From: Oreocharis arfaki
Lineage: Eukaryota; Chordata; Aves; Passeriformes; Paramythiidae
Assembly (NCBI GenBank): GCA_013398015.1
Contig: VZRR01013430.1
Span: 62,841 to 126,840 of the forward strand
Direction: 5' to 3'
Length of the DNA: 64,000 nt
A program made the position numbers and the translations under genes. Below are positions 51,118 to 64,000 of this stretch, piece by piece. How positions within the stretch are numbered: position 1 is the stretch's first letter; each line of letters opens with the position of its first letter. A model generated the notes under the pieces. The model worked only from the letters and a program-made list of their open reading frames with translations. It had not been told where the DNA came from and searched no databases.

Positions 51118-54100
51118 AGAAGATGGAAAATGCATGATTAATGCCCATCTTTGTTACCACAAATTTTGCATCCCTATTAAATCTCATTATTAAAATCAGA
51201 CAAGGGACAGGAAAAGGACGACTGCAGCAAACCCAATCAGAGCTAGAAAAAAAAAAGCACATTTCCATTGTAAAGCACATACTCTCTCCAGCTGTCTTCC
51301 CTTCTGTGGTGCTAAAGTGTGACAGCACAAGGCTCCCCATGTTTGGAGAAAAAAGCAAAGTGAAGGGCTCGCTTCAAAAGATCCCAATTGTACTTGGAGA
51401 AAAAAATGCAAGCAGGAGGTTAAGGAGAAGACTCCACAATATTATTCAGAGACTGACTTAATCCCTTCAGAATAAGTACATCAAATAATCTCTTGATTAT
51501 GAAGACATAAATAAGTGGGTAATGTCTCTCAAGATAAAAGTTAGTTTTAATGAACGTTCTTCCTCCTCAAGAGGAAAACACAATTTTACCTGAAATAAAG
51601 AATTAGACTATTAACAAAAAAAAAGGGGGGAGATAAAATAAAGAACTAAACCAATCTAAATATTCCTAGAAATACAGCACAAAAATTAGGAAAAGCTATT
51701 TCACGTGTTGCAAAGCAGAGGCTATGAAAAGCCTGTTCTAACCTTGACTTGAAAGTTAATGATATCGTAATCCTGGAGTTATCCTTAAAATGTAAAAAAA
51801 GACACAGCCCCTGCATGGATCACTTGTGCCGCTCTTGCTTCCCATGCTGGGACCAAATGCTAGACAGAATTAGTTTCACAACACAGTAATTCATAAGCCA
51901 GACAGTCCAACTGTGATCTATCTCTCGTGCAGCAATTATTTAAAAAGTCAGAGCAACTCTGCTGTGACGTAACGTAAGAAACTGATGCCCCCCAAATCCA
52001 TTCCAAAATTCCACGTGAAGGAGAAGCATACACTAGCATTGCTGTTAGGGAGTTACTGTTATTTTTTTTAATTTGCAAGGCATGGAGTCTGTACTGACTC
52101 CTATAAGCCACTCCTAATGAGCAAGAAATGGAAATAAAACTGCCCAGCTTCAGTGGACTTCAGAAATGCACATTTCTCTTCCCCTCCCTGAGCACTGTTT
52201 AATATGCAACTGCACTATAATGTTTCTTGTTAGGCAGACAGCTTAAAATTAGGATTGTGGGAGAAGTGATTGATGACCTGGGCTCCCACAGCCCTTTCAA
52301 TGAAATATATTCCATTTTCATTCCAAAATATGTTTATTGTGAATTATTGGTTTGTCATTGGACCTGATGAAAGCAAATTTACGTGAGCAACCTGGACCTC
52401 TGCATGGGGAAACACTTTAATCAGGTAACCTTTTCCTCAGTGTTTTCCATACTTGATGGAAGCAGACTAGCGAGCAAGGATTTTATTCTTTGCATGCAGA
52501 ACTAGTTTATTGATTGAGCAATGCTTCCTTGTTTGGAAGCCACTTACTCAAAGTCAAAAAATGTTGTGACCTCAACCCCTTCTTCCTAGAATAAATCCTT
52601 AACATCAGGGTCTCAGGCAAAGCTTCCCCTATTTGTGCTAAAGGATGAAAAAGCATCTGAACGCTGGATGGGAGAAGAAACATTTTTTCAATACGCCCTC
52701 ATAAAAAGAAAGCTTTCCCAAATAGTCATTCAAGAAGAATCAGGCGGAAATTTTTTGGTAAAAACCAGCCTCCAGAATTCCTGTTTTCTAAGCAGCTCTA
52801 GTCTGAGGTTTGCTAATCAAATCCAACAGAAGAAGAGAGAGCACATCCTGGTGAGCAATCACCCACTGCTGCACCCACCAGTGTTCCCTGGAGCACGAGG
52901 ACTCCCGTCTTCCACAGCACAGCTGTCACACTGCCTGTGCTAAAGAAATTGTGTCACAGCAGAATATGGCTTTTGTCACCACATCTCAGCCACCAAACAG
53001 GAATTGTGTCATTTTATCAACAAAACAGAAGAAGGTTATGGAAATGTTTCCCCGTGTCTTTGACAGCACTGGATATGCTGGCAGGAGGGTTGGTTTTTTT
53101 TAAAGCAGCCACAGTTACCACTGTCCCTCTTCCCAGGGGCTCTCTGAGGGACATTCAGTGGCAGGGTGGGAACATTTAATACACAAGAGCCCCTCAGCCT
53201 TCACCTTAAACCCCCTCGGATTCCTCGCACCAGTTGTTAAATCAGCAGTTTGGCGGGCCATAGATCTCATTTAAAGCAGAAACCATTCCTTGCCAGAGTG
53301 TGATGAAATGACTTCAAGGCCTTTAGCAAATGATAAATTAGATTGCAATTAAAAGCATGCAGGAATCAGTGAAATGCTCCCTATGGAGAAATTAAAGGAG
53401 CTTCTAAAGTCTAAGGTCATTGCACAGTATCGAAAGTCCATGTCAGCACAAACACTGACACATCCTCGTACTCTTGATATTTCAACACAGGCTTCTGGTA
53501 ACTCCCCCATCACTTTTGGCCCACACCAGAAGGGGGGAAAAAAAAAAAATTGAATGCCCATGGCATTTTTGTAAAGGACAATGTTATGTTCCTCATTTCA
53601 CTAAACAGTAAGTGTAGTACCACATCTGCAATGAAAACAACTTGAAATGGAACATAAAAGCTGGTGCTGACACCAGTCACTGTTTGGAAACAGAAACAGC
53701 ACAATTGTGATGTGTTGCACAGTATCTTTCACATGTGGGGATATTATTTTCATCAATGTATCCACATTTTTCATGTCTATGGTAAGTTAAAACTTAGATC
53801 CTAATGGTAGAGGTTCCCACAGGCCAGAGATAGATTTGTTATTAACTTGAGAAGAGAAAAAAAAAAAGAAAAAAACAAAAAAACTCAGTGCTACAATTAG
53901 TACATCTCTCTGATAAATGTAAATATTCTCAGTCCTGTCTCCATGAGTTCCTCCAGTTTTGCTCATGTAGTAACAACCAACAGCTCGGCCAGACTGGTCT
54001 AGATTTTTCTTCAGTAAGATGCTCTTCAGTACAGTCACTCTCAAAGCCCTCACCCTACCTGTGAATCAATTATAAATTGAGTCAGGCTTCTGCTGCTTTT

Positions 54101-57100
54101 TTAGTCAGGTTGTACTCATTTACTCAGTCACTTAAGAAAATCGTGGCCTCTCAAGTGTCTCCATGCTAAATTTCACACCAGTAGAAGTGAGCTCAATCAG
54201 TCTGAGTGTCCTTTTGATTAAAATAAAATTGATAATGTAACATTTCTAGGGGGAAAAAAAGCAGCAGTTATCAAGTATGAAACTAACCCAGGAGAGAACT
54301 TCGTGACTCAAACCGTTTCTTCTTGTGCTACATCCAGGACAACATAAAACCTTAAACCGGTGCTTCTTGAACCTGAGGAATTCTAGGTCTGAATACAATA
54401 TCTGGCTGGATTAGGCTTTTACTTATCTAAAAATAGGAAAATTTCCTGGATTTGTGATATTTCCTGACAATCACAGACAGAAACTAATTCTACTTTATTT
54501 TCCATAGTTTTCAAACTCACTCTATCTACTAAAACTCAAGATAGGCAGCATCTACAGAAATGTTATCTAAGAAAATGAAATAGAATTAAAGTAGAAATGA
54601 ACTGAATATTCATATATATATATTTAATGGGAAGTGATCTAGACCAGTCTAGCATGCACCTAGCTTACAAGAACAGCAGCAGTGTCTGAGCTCCTAGAAA
54701 CAGATTTCTCCTAAAGAGTTAATTTGGACTTTCGTGTCATTAGGGTTGCATGTTACAGATTCTGCTTTATTGATGATTTGCTTAAGCACACACTAGAGGA
54801 TAGCCAAGGCAAAGAACTGCTTTGAGGGAGCTACTAAGTGGTCCAGTAATAGTCTGAACACAGACAAAGTGGACATGATCTATAGTAAATAGAGGAAACA
54901 CTTATCCCACAGACAGCATGACTTTAATTTGTAAAAGAATTTCTGATATGAAAGGAACATGTGTCTTTATCCCATGGCAAGCAGCTGTTCTCAATTAGCT
55001 TATTAAGTGTGTAGTAGAAGCTCTCCTCTCCTCCATTACATCACAAGCTTAGGCTGATATTTCATGGGAATTCTGCACCATTCCTGAAGCCATTGAACTC
55101 TGCTTCCCCTTCCTCACATTTCTCAGTGGAGGCTTCATGGTCCCAAATATCTCCCAGAAAAAGCCACACTCACACTCAGGAATTCACAAGGAGCAAAGCA
55201 TAATCAAAGGTAGGCATAATTTCCCAGATCCTTTAGTTATTCATCTGATTAGAACACATATAGATGTTGGCATAGTTTGTTAAGTTCTCTCTCCGTACCA
55301 CAGGCAAAGTATGGAATCTAATATTTTGTCTGGCTCTGCATTATTATGTGCCATTGACATGCTGGATTTCAGCTGCCTTCTCCCATGGGTTTCTGGCCAG
55401 ACAGTGTTAGAAATCTGATTTACTCTAGAGGGTGATTTGTAGATATCTAATCTTATTTCTGTAAAAACTGAGTGGTGTGTAATTTTATCTTCTATACTGG
55501 ATGCTAGTAAATGTACAACTAACGTGATATTCCATACCTGCACAGAGGGGCTGAAATCTCTGAATACATTACATTAAGTCTACCTGTTCATTAGAGCACA
55601 GAGTTCAAACAATTGTGCTTCCAAAGTCTACCTTCTCATCATTCATCTACTGGAGAAGCACAAAAACTTAACCTAAATTTACAACATTAAGAATTATTAG
55701 AAAAACATTAAGTAAAATGTAATATTCAAAACAAACTGTTAGACAACTGCATACATATGCACATTTTTGCTATGTTGCTGTTCCACTTCTAATCAAGAGT
55801 AGTTAAGGTAGAAGTTAACCAGAAAGAGATTCCTGAGTTGAGAAAGGAGACACTTGCACCCCTTCCCCTGTGACTTGGCATTTCTGATATCTTTAATATG
55901 TCCTTATGGGGCTTCCAACATCACAAGACTCTAGAAGATAAGCTTGATTTCAGTTTCAGGTGTCAGCTTTAACAGATCCGTTTTTCTCCAGATGCATACA
56001 AGCCTTAGGTGAGCTACAGAGTGATGCAGAAGTAAAAGGGATTGGATATTCCTGAGAATAGTATCAACAGAAAAAAGAAAGCACAATTTGCCTCCCTGTT
56101 CTGTTTTTCTTTTTCCCCTCTTCAGCCCAGTGGTATAGCTATTAAACTGATTTATTGCTGGCATGTATGATTATTTCAGCAGAACTGGGAGGGAGCCATG
56201 GATCAGCATTCACACCTCATTTCCCATTGCATCCCACCAGAGCCCATGACCTCTCCTGTCATGCACCGAGGCATGATACCAGACAAAGAGAGAGCACTGC
56301 CCAAAACAGAGATATCCCTTTCCTAGTTCTGTCACAGGTAAGAGCATAAATTCTCTTCCCATATGTACAGAAGTGTTTGTTTGCTTTGAATGTACAAAGC
56401 AGCACTGCCACATAATTACCATCTGCCACTTCGTCAAGGCAGGGAGATGCAGCTGTTGTTTTTCCCTTTTTATTTGTGTTTGCAACCTTTTCTCATGGAT
56501 TTCATGCAACATAATGTAAACCTACGTAATGCAAACGATTACTAAGTGATTTTCCAAGTCACAGTGAGCAACAGTTTTATTTTAAAGGCAGCCACAATCT
56601 TTCACGGTAAAACTCCAGTCCCCAAGTAAACCCTGCAACTCAAATGTTCCCATATAAAAGGCACTGATAGTGGGACAGGAATATTAAAGAGACCAAGTCC
56701 AGAAATTATATTGACAGTGCAAAGAGGCAAAAACATAAGAAATCAAAGAATTGATGATTCGTGTTTCATTCATATGTAACTGACATCAGTAAATTGAATT
56801 ATTTCATTTAGATCAGCTTTCAGGGAGAGCTTTCTGCAATCTCAACAGCAGCTGTCTGGGAAAAGTCCCCAAAGAGACAAAAGGATGGTTTTAGGAAAAG
56901 AAATAGTTTTTTGTGTGAAAGTTGTATCAGCTACAGCACTGACCTGCGCCCTTTGATAAACATAACAACCACAAGTGAAAAGAATAACTGTGAAGCTTCA
57001 AAACACCTTTTTCATCATCCCAGTGCTTGGCAGAGACAAGAATTAAAAAGAGAGACCTTGTCTAGCCATACAAAAGACTCACACACATATCCATTCCAAT

Positions 57101-59309
57101 CATGGGAAAGGTGAGAATAACAAAGGCATTTAATTTTGAGTGGCTCTACTCATAACATTCCTTCTGACAAAAATTTCCTTTAGAAATAACGGAGAATTTC
57201 TCCCAAGGGAAAAAATGTACACATCCGCACCAATACCAGCTTCATTTTCATCTCCGATCTCCACCCTTCAGGTACCCCAATCCATCCATTTCCTTCCTAT
57301 ATAAACATTTATGTAGAACATATCTCTCATAAATGAAATCCCAAAGCAATGATGAGCTTGTTATAAGAACAACTTGATATAGATTATTATGCTGCAAGGA
57401 TACAGCCAGCAAAATAAAACCATCTCCAAGCCAGCATTTGGCAGGGGCTATCAAATCCAGCTTGTTACACAGTGTTACCATCGTTTATAAAAGTGCATTT
57501 TAATTAAGGTAAATGAGGTAGCAATGACACAGTGACATTGTTAACTTAACGACCCATAGCCAAATTATTTAAAACTTCTTTGAAGTTCAACTTAATTGTA
57601 ATAGATATAATATTGGAGAATTTTTAAAGGCCTTGGATGCCTTGCAGAGTAACCTTAATGATCTTTCTCTCCTCTCCCTTATATTTTTGGTGTTTGTGTG
57701 CGTGTGTTTAGAATACTGCTGATAATCCTGGTGTTTAGTATGGAAGTGAATTCCAGTTTATAGCTGGTGCCATCCACGCAGTAAAATGGCATCCTTGTTC
57801 TCCAGGCCCATCACGATGCCATATTTTAAACTAATAAGGTACAAGGACTTGGCAGCTATAATGAGAAAACTGGGTTTTGACCAGATTTCCATTCTATCAA
57901 ACAAGATTTTGTCCATGAAAAGAAGAATACTTTTCCATAATCTACAGGCACTTTTCTTTTTTTTTTCTTTTTCAAAATGTTCTAAATACAAAGCACGCAA
58001 AAAAGCACTTTAAATTAATTACTTACAAAGCTGTATTTTGCCTTGTTCTGGAAAGCAATCTCAGAAGCACCACAGTGTACTGTGGGCTTCCAACCAAAAC
58101 AAATGCCATTAAAAAACTAAGCTTTACTGCAAACAACAAGTTTAAGTTACTCTGGAGATGGATAGCGAAATCCAACACACTTTATTTTTCTTAGCTGAAT
58201 TATGAGTGCATTGTTTTCATCTGCAGAGTGAGACCTGATGTCTAATATGAATTTGTTATAAAGCAGAAATAAGAAGAACATTTTTTTTTCCCAAATTATT
58301 TGATTATGTGTTCCAGAAGGAGAGTTACTTCCCACACATTGCAGAACACTAAGATCTGTCTAAGACCATTGGTATAAATCACAGAAGAGATTTGGAGCAT
58401 TCAGAAAAGATGTGCATGCTGTATTTCCATGGTGGTTATCAGAGAGGAGACAATCAAAAACACATTTACAGCAAGCATTAACCACATGGAAAAAGCCCCA
58501 AAAACTCCAATCAGTTCAGACTGCAGCAGCCTTGTGGCGCCCAACTGCACGAGAATTCTTGCACACCAGTTCGTCCATTAATGGAAGTTACTGTTAATCA
58601 CCACACCCTACTGTCAGAGAAGGGGGTTGCACACCCTTAATACCTTTAGAATGATCCTTGTTTCACACAAGTCAGCAAAAGATCCACTGCTACTCACAAA
58701 ATCCCTCTGTTAACATCACCATCCACCTTCACTTCCAAATGCCGGGGGAATTAGTGTAAATGCTTTGTAATCTTCCCACCCACTCCGTGATGTGGGTGAT
58801 GATTCCATCAGCCAGATCTGCTGCATTTCAGATCTCCCCATGCCTCAGCCTCAGCCTGCCAAGCACAGGGGTAGGCGAGGTTTAGCTTTAATTCTGAGCT
58901 CAGGCCGATTAAGCCAAGCTGAGTTCTACAGAACAGGGTTCAGAGAGATCAGTGATGGGCTGTACTTTACATTTCATAAGTTACCACTTCCATCCCTGTG
59001 TCACACAGCAGGTTTTTCATTTTCATTTTTTAATGAAAACATCTCTTTCCCCCTTCTCATCTGAAGGCTTCTGGAAGAATCTGTGTTTTATTTCTAACCA
59101 TGTCTTATTCCTGAAGAACTTCAACACAGCTCAAATCCCTGGTACTGCAAAGTAATTCTTCCCCTCAGTAACACTGCTTTAGAGCTGACCAGTGGGTTAT
59201 AGGACATAAATACTACTAGTGAGAAATACTCCCTGGAGAAACAGGCCAGGACTGTTAGGAAAACCAGTCGTATTGTTTAAATTTCCCATAAACTGGTCAA
59301 ACTACATCC

Positions 59310-59353
59310 AAATTTAACTAAATTTAGTCAGATCATCTAACTACTGGTTAGAT
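59310..59353. repeat. Two adjacent short hairpins
   Basis: AAATTTA and TAAATTT flank a 2-base centre at 59310-59325. Ten bases on, ATCTAAC and GTTAGAT flank a 5-base loop at 59335-59353. Confidence 0.75.
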
Positions 59354-62018
59354 TTTATTTTCTTTTGATACTTCTACAAATTACTATTTCAGAGCTGTCT
59401 TTAATTACCATTATTTTCTTGCATGACAGTTTACTTTAATTTCCTCTGGAACAGTCATGTTCTAAAACCATAATTTAAGGAGAAGCAACACGTGTAGTGA
59501 GGAGACAGCAGTCCAAAGTGGACACAGCCTGTACAACACATCAGGGGCTCTGGATTTGTACACGGGTCACTGGAGTTCCCTTTGCTCAATTATCACATAC
59601 TTACTGATGCCACATAAAGCAGAATTAGTTTGGATTTGCTTGCTTACACTGTTAATCATATTTTCCTCAGCCACACTGACAGATTTCTAAACTGAGCCTT
59701 TTAAAGTGTATTTTTGGTTATAAATACACAGCAAATGCTGGGGCAAGGGGCATTTCCAGAGAGCCATTTGGAGATTTCAGGCCCCTGCCACTGTCACACG
59801 CTGTCTGGACAAACAGGAAATCACAGGGCTGCTCTCCTGGGCAAAGTGGGGCTCTGATCTCTGTGGAGCTCCCAGGCTTTCATTTCACACACAGAGAGCA
59901 ACATTTCCACGGACTGATGCAACTTTTCAGCTATAACTATTAATGCTACATACCCAAAAAAATATATGGAAATCCCTCACATTGGCTAAAACACCAAGTA
60001 GCATGATGGATGTGTTTTAGTAAGGCCACCTGCTGCTTTTCCTTGCAGAATACCTGCCCAAATCTAGCCCTAATTCCAGTATTACCTCCATGATGATTCT
60101 GGAGTGTCCTCTGTGTAAATTTTTAAAAACATTTTGCATGCAACAAATGGAATATTCCCTTGCCTGTCTTTCTCACCCGACCAGTCTACGGTGATTTTAG
60201 CTCCAAATCTGACATAGATGTTTTTAATGCTATTTGCAGATAAACGAAAACAGAAAATTTGTGCTGCATCTAGCAAAAATAAAGCAACAAAAAGGCAAAA
60301 ACAACCCTATTGTGCTTGTGGTTGGGATTACCACATTTTAACCACAGAGATTCTCAATCCTTCTGCAGTCAATTGAGAAAGATAACAGATATTTACCAGT
60401 AGTCTGACCAATGTCCCCTCTTGATCAAACCAAGGGAATTTTCTAAAATGCCTCCATTAGACGAAAGTAACTTTTTGAGTTACTTCTGGAATTTCGGAGA
60501 GATAAAGTACTTTCTGTACAGGGAGCCTTATCATTAGAGGTGAAACACAGGACAAGCTAACAATATGTTGGGATTTCTCAGACAAAAACAAGCTCAAAAA
60601 AACTACTGGAAACAATTTAGGGATTATTTTCCATTTGCAGTTTCAACGCAGATGGGAAGCTGCTGTCGTGCTAGAATAGCCTCATCCTCTTCTTAGATAT
60701 TTCACTGCTATTTAAGGTGCAAACACAAAGAGATTTGTCTTTTAGAGAACTCCTAGTGCAGGGCTGGCAGCTTCCCTTTGCCTTTTCACAGGGTTTGTAC
60801 TTCAGCAGGAAGAAGCCCTCTCATGCAGCTCTAAATTCTGTGTTGCAGTAATGAGTGTGAGCACAAGACTGGTTTGGTCCATTAAGGAACTGCATGTAAA
60901 TAAAGGGACTGGAGCTCCTCTATCTCAGCAGATCCTCCTCCCAAATGGTCTTCAGATAAGAATGTCAAAAACCCATCAATATTAATTTACAGCAAATGTT
61001 GGAAAATGCTGTTATGACAAAAAAATGCAGTGGTACCGATGTATTCAGCACTGAAACAGGATGGAATTGAGGATTTGGGGCATTTGACTTCTGTACACAC
61101 AGTGAGCACAAACCAGAACTTCCTACAATTACTATAAAGCAAATCTCACAGCACTTACACTTTTGCTATTCTATAGAGACACAGTGCATCCCAGCATACA
61201 CTGTGGTGGTGTTTCAGCAAGCACTGAAACACTGAACTATCGTTGTGGAATCACTCACAGGGATTTTTTGAAAGGTTTCTTTTGACTGAGGTTAAGTGGC
61301 ATTAGGTAAGACCCATGGAAAGCAGTTACAAAATCTGAATAGCCCAAGTGTTTGAAAGATGCTCTTACACCATAGCTGTTACCTCAATCTATCAGCTCTG
61401 TCTTGAAATCCCACAGTGACAGAAAGAATAAAACCAAGGCAGAGCTGCTGTGAACTTGAGTACTGACTTTGGCATTTATTCCTTTTCCACTGCATCTGGC
61501 ATCTCAATATCCCCATAGCAGAAGGGAGCAAAGGGCTCCTGATGGCTGAATAAAACCCAGGGAGCATTAGTGGTAACACATGTGCATTTGCACTCTGATT
61601 TCTAACATCACACTTTATCTATTCCTGCTCGAAAACTCTCCCTTTGAAATACTCGGGAGATTTGTTCTTCTTATTTTCCAGAGCTGGCATGAATCAGCGT
61701 TATTTGTTAGGCCAAAAATGCTCTCTGTTGTAAAACCTTTTAGAATTTCACACTGTAAATTAAAATTTATTTCATATTCCTTAATCTAGCAACTTAATCT
61801 GCCTCATGATTCACTTTGTTAAACAAGGCCTCACTGGATTTGTGTTATATTTTATTTTAAAATTTCCTTTTAAAATTTTAATATTCTTTTATACAATAAC
61901 TGTGCAGTCAACACATTCTGGTCATTGACAGAAAAAAACATTTGTGATAATGTTCTTTTTAACTGAATGCCAAGTCAATCTCTAGCCTATTTCTACAGTA
62001 GGAACCAGCAAAAACATT

Positions 62019-62042
62019 AAAAAAAAAAAAAAAAAAAAAAAA
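62019..62042. repeat. Poly-A tract, 24 A
   Basis: An uninterrupted run of 24 A. No processed pseudogene or SINE body is recognised upstream of it. Confidence 0.97.
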
Positions 62043-64000
62043 TCTGAGTTCAGACAAACGCATATGGATAACTAAAACAAGGTAAAATGTAATCAATGCT
62101 TATTAACTTTCATATAGGATCTAGAGACTTTTTGTTTTAAATTTGTTTTACACTGACGTTATAATTGGCTTCATTAGTCTTGAAAATTGTTGCTGCAAGT
62201 CAGACAGGCTGACTGCCTGGCTCCTGCAGTTAGAAAATAGCATTAGAAAATGCTAATTGTTAAATGAAATTTCAGGCTAAAATATCCTATATTGAAACAC
62301 ATTACACTTTAAACACGCAGACACAGCTTTAGAGCAGGCAAGTAGAACGCGGATTTTTAAAATGCAAACTCAAATTAGGACCGAAATGGAAAATGGGGAG
62401 CATTGGAACTTGCAAGACTGAGGCTTATTTGAAGAAACACATACACAATATAGGCAGGAGACACCACAGTGTCTAAAGCAGCAATTCAATGAAGAAACAA
62501 ACGCTCCATGCTCTGTTAAACAGTTATTTTGTGCTTCTCGCTCTTTCTAAAATTGGTAAGAAATAATATACAGCACAAATTTCAAGGACAACTTCTCAAT
62601 TACTGATAAAGACACATTGTTATGCAGCAGAAATGTGGGGAAAAGGCTTTTTTTATAAGTTTTGCTTAACTTGGTAGTGAGAAGTTCCACTAATGCCTTC
62701 TTAAAAGGCAAATAATTTATATTGGGAGGAATGAAGAAGGAAGCAATTATGAGACCTAACTTCAATAAAGTTATTTGGATTAGGACTTCCTTAGGCAGAG
62801 ATTTAGTTCTTCATAAATTTCCACTATTTTATTAAATATTCAGCATTTAAGTTTTCCTCTATTTGTCATAATTTTTCCCCAGTGTTTCCCCATTAAAACA
62901 TTGGCAACAGATGAGAATGTTTGGGGGGAAAAGTAAAATCCTCTTATACACAATGGTCTTTAAAATGATTTCTTTCACCTTATTATTCCTTTGAGGCTTC
63001 TTCAGACTCTTCATACCAAATTCCTGTAAAGCAGCATCCTAGCACAGGCCTTGCAAAGTTGAGAGAGAGCTATCTCTAGGTGAAATCCAAAACAGAATAA
63101 ATGTAAAGAAATAAGATCTTTAAAAGTCACTTTGAAATCTGTCATTTACTCAGTTTTTCAGTCTCATCTAAGAAGAAAAAAAAAAGAGAGACTTGAGACA
63201 GCCTCCTCTCTCTCACATGGAACAAAATGCATGTTAGCCAAGAAAAACTTCACAGGTCTGCAAAGCTGGTTGATAAAACTTGACAGACTTTCAGAGCTCA
63301 GCTCCAAGTTCCAGATGTAAATGCCATGACAACCTTGGCTAGAAACTGATGCTCAAAAATCTGCACAGAGATGGATTTTATTAGGGTTGAAACCTAGAAA
63401 GTGGCAGGAGAAATTAGTGAAAGAAACAGAGTTCCTTACTACTCCTCCCTTAGAAATGGCTGAAGAAGCATCTCTAAGGAACATTGCAGTGAACACCCAC
63501 CCTCCCAAAACACTCCTTTACATCTGTGGGGCCCCACACCTCTTGGCAGCAGATCTGCCAGCACAGTGTCACCAACTATGGAATATTCAGAAAACCAGAG
63601 GTGGGGAAAACACAGATTTTCTTAAAGATGTTTGATCAGAAAATTCAAATCTGGAGACAATAAAAATGGGGCTCACTGAAGATGACCACTGCCCACTTTT
63701 CCCAAGCCCTCAAATAAGCCCCGGATTGTGCTTTGTCCATCGATGAGGGTATGAAACCAGAGATGAGGAGTGCCCTGGGGGACAGCACTTCTCATTAGCT
63801 CTCAAGGCCATGCAGAAGAAGGAAGAACAGACAAGATGAACTCGTTGGAGAACCCAGATGGGGAAAAAAAATGGATTAGGAGACTCAGATTCTGGCAAAG
63901 CTACAGTTTACAGCAGCTGCAGTCAAGTACCTGCTCAGTGCTCTCTCACCTCCAACACAGGCAGGTGTGGCTCCAAAAGCCAAACAGAGCTGGGATAGCT

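Larger units (their letters stand above)
49636..64000. other. AT-rich single-copy DNA, no gene seen
   Basis: No gene, RNA or transposon family is recognised in the final 14 kb. A GC-richer patch lies at 50540-50770. A-rich tracts lie at 53856-53884 and 62019-62042. Hairpins are at 51058-51117, 54639-54652, 59310-59353 and 62238-62255. A region resembling conserved noncoding DNA lies at 52190-52420, and possible splice signals at 56126 and 56337. Open frames reach only 106 codons and show no domain. Confidence 0.5.

Noticed and set aside
62019..62042. Poly-A run as the tail of a processed pseudogene
   Set aside because: No gene-like body is found upstream on the plus strand and no target-site duplication is evident.

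Overview
This 64-kb window is AT-rich vertebrate DNA, most probably from a bird. The diagnostic elements are CR1 LINE pieces carrying the avian CR1 3' end (a block reading like TTGGAAGGGACCTTAAAG next to ATTCTGTGATT-type termini) and a 415-bp solo LTR that looks like a songbird endogenous-retrovirus LTR. A passerine is my best guess, based on the LTR and CR1 style from memory; no database search was possible.

I find no convincing protein-coding gene, rRNA, tRNA, known small RNA, CRISPR array or bacterial-type element. Open frames are short (none over 188 codons), sit in all frames on both strands, and show no recognisable domain except one LINE relic. The window reads as a gene desert or the inside of a very large intron.

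Layout: 1-4 kb is AT-rich single-copy DNA with one CR1 relic (643-830) and a striking palindrome (1549-1570). A GC/CpG-richer patch lies at 4130-4310 and a denser CpG cluster at 11895-12010. A CR1 3' end lies at 16474-16585 and the solo LTR at 19114-19528. From 19.5 to 31.1 kb nothing is recognised beyond low-complexity tracts and one 42-bp-period duplication. At 31112-32015 an assembly gap of 131 N is flanked by two copies of the same roughly 400-bp sequence. CR1 copies follow at 32640-32925 and 35630-36076, then a frameshifted CR1 reverse-transcriptase fragment at 40828-40964. At 44795-45740 a younger CR1 is inserted into an older CR1 of opposite orientation. A 15-bp minisatellite (49046-49140) and another CR1 (49308-49635) follow. 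The last 14 kb is single-copy DNA with several hairpins and one pair of strong splice-like signals.

Nothing here amounts to a new biological system. The items most worth checking are the gap-flanking duplication, the nested CR1s, the CpG cluster, the long palindrome and hairpin, and the possible noncoding exon.
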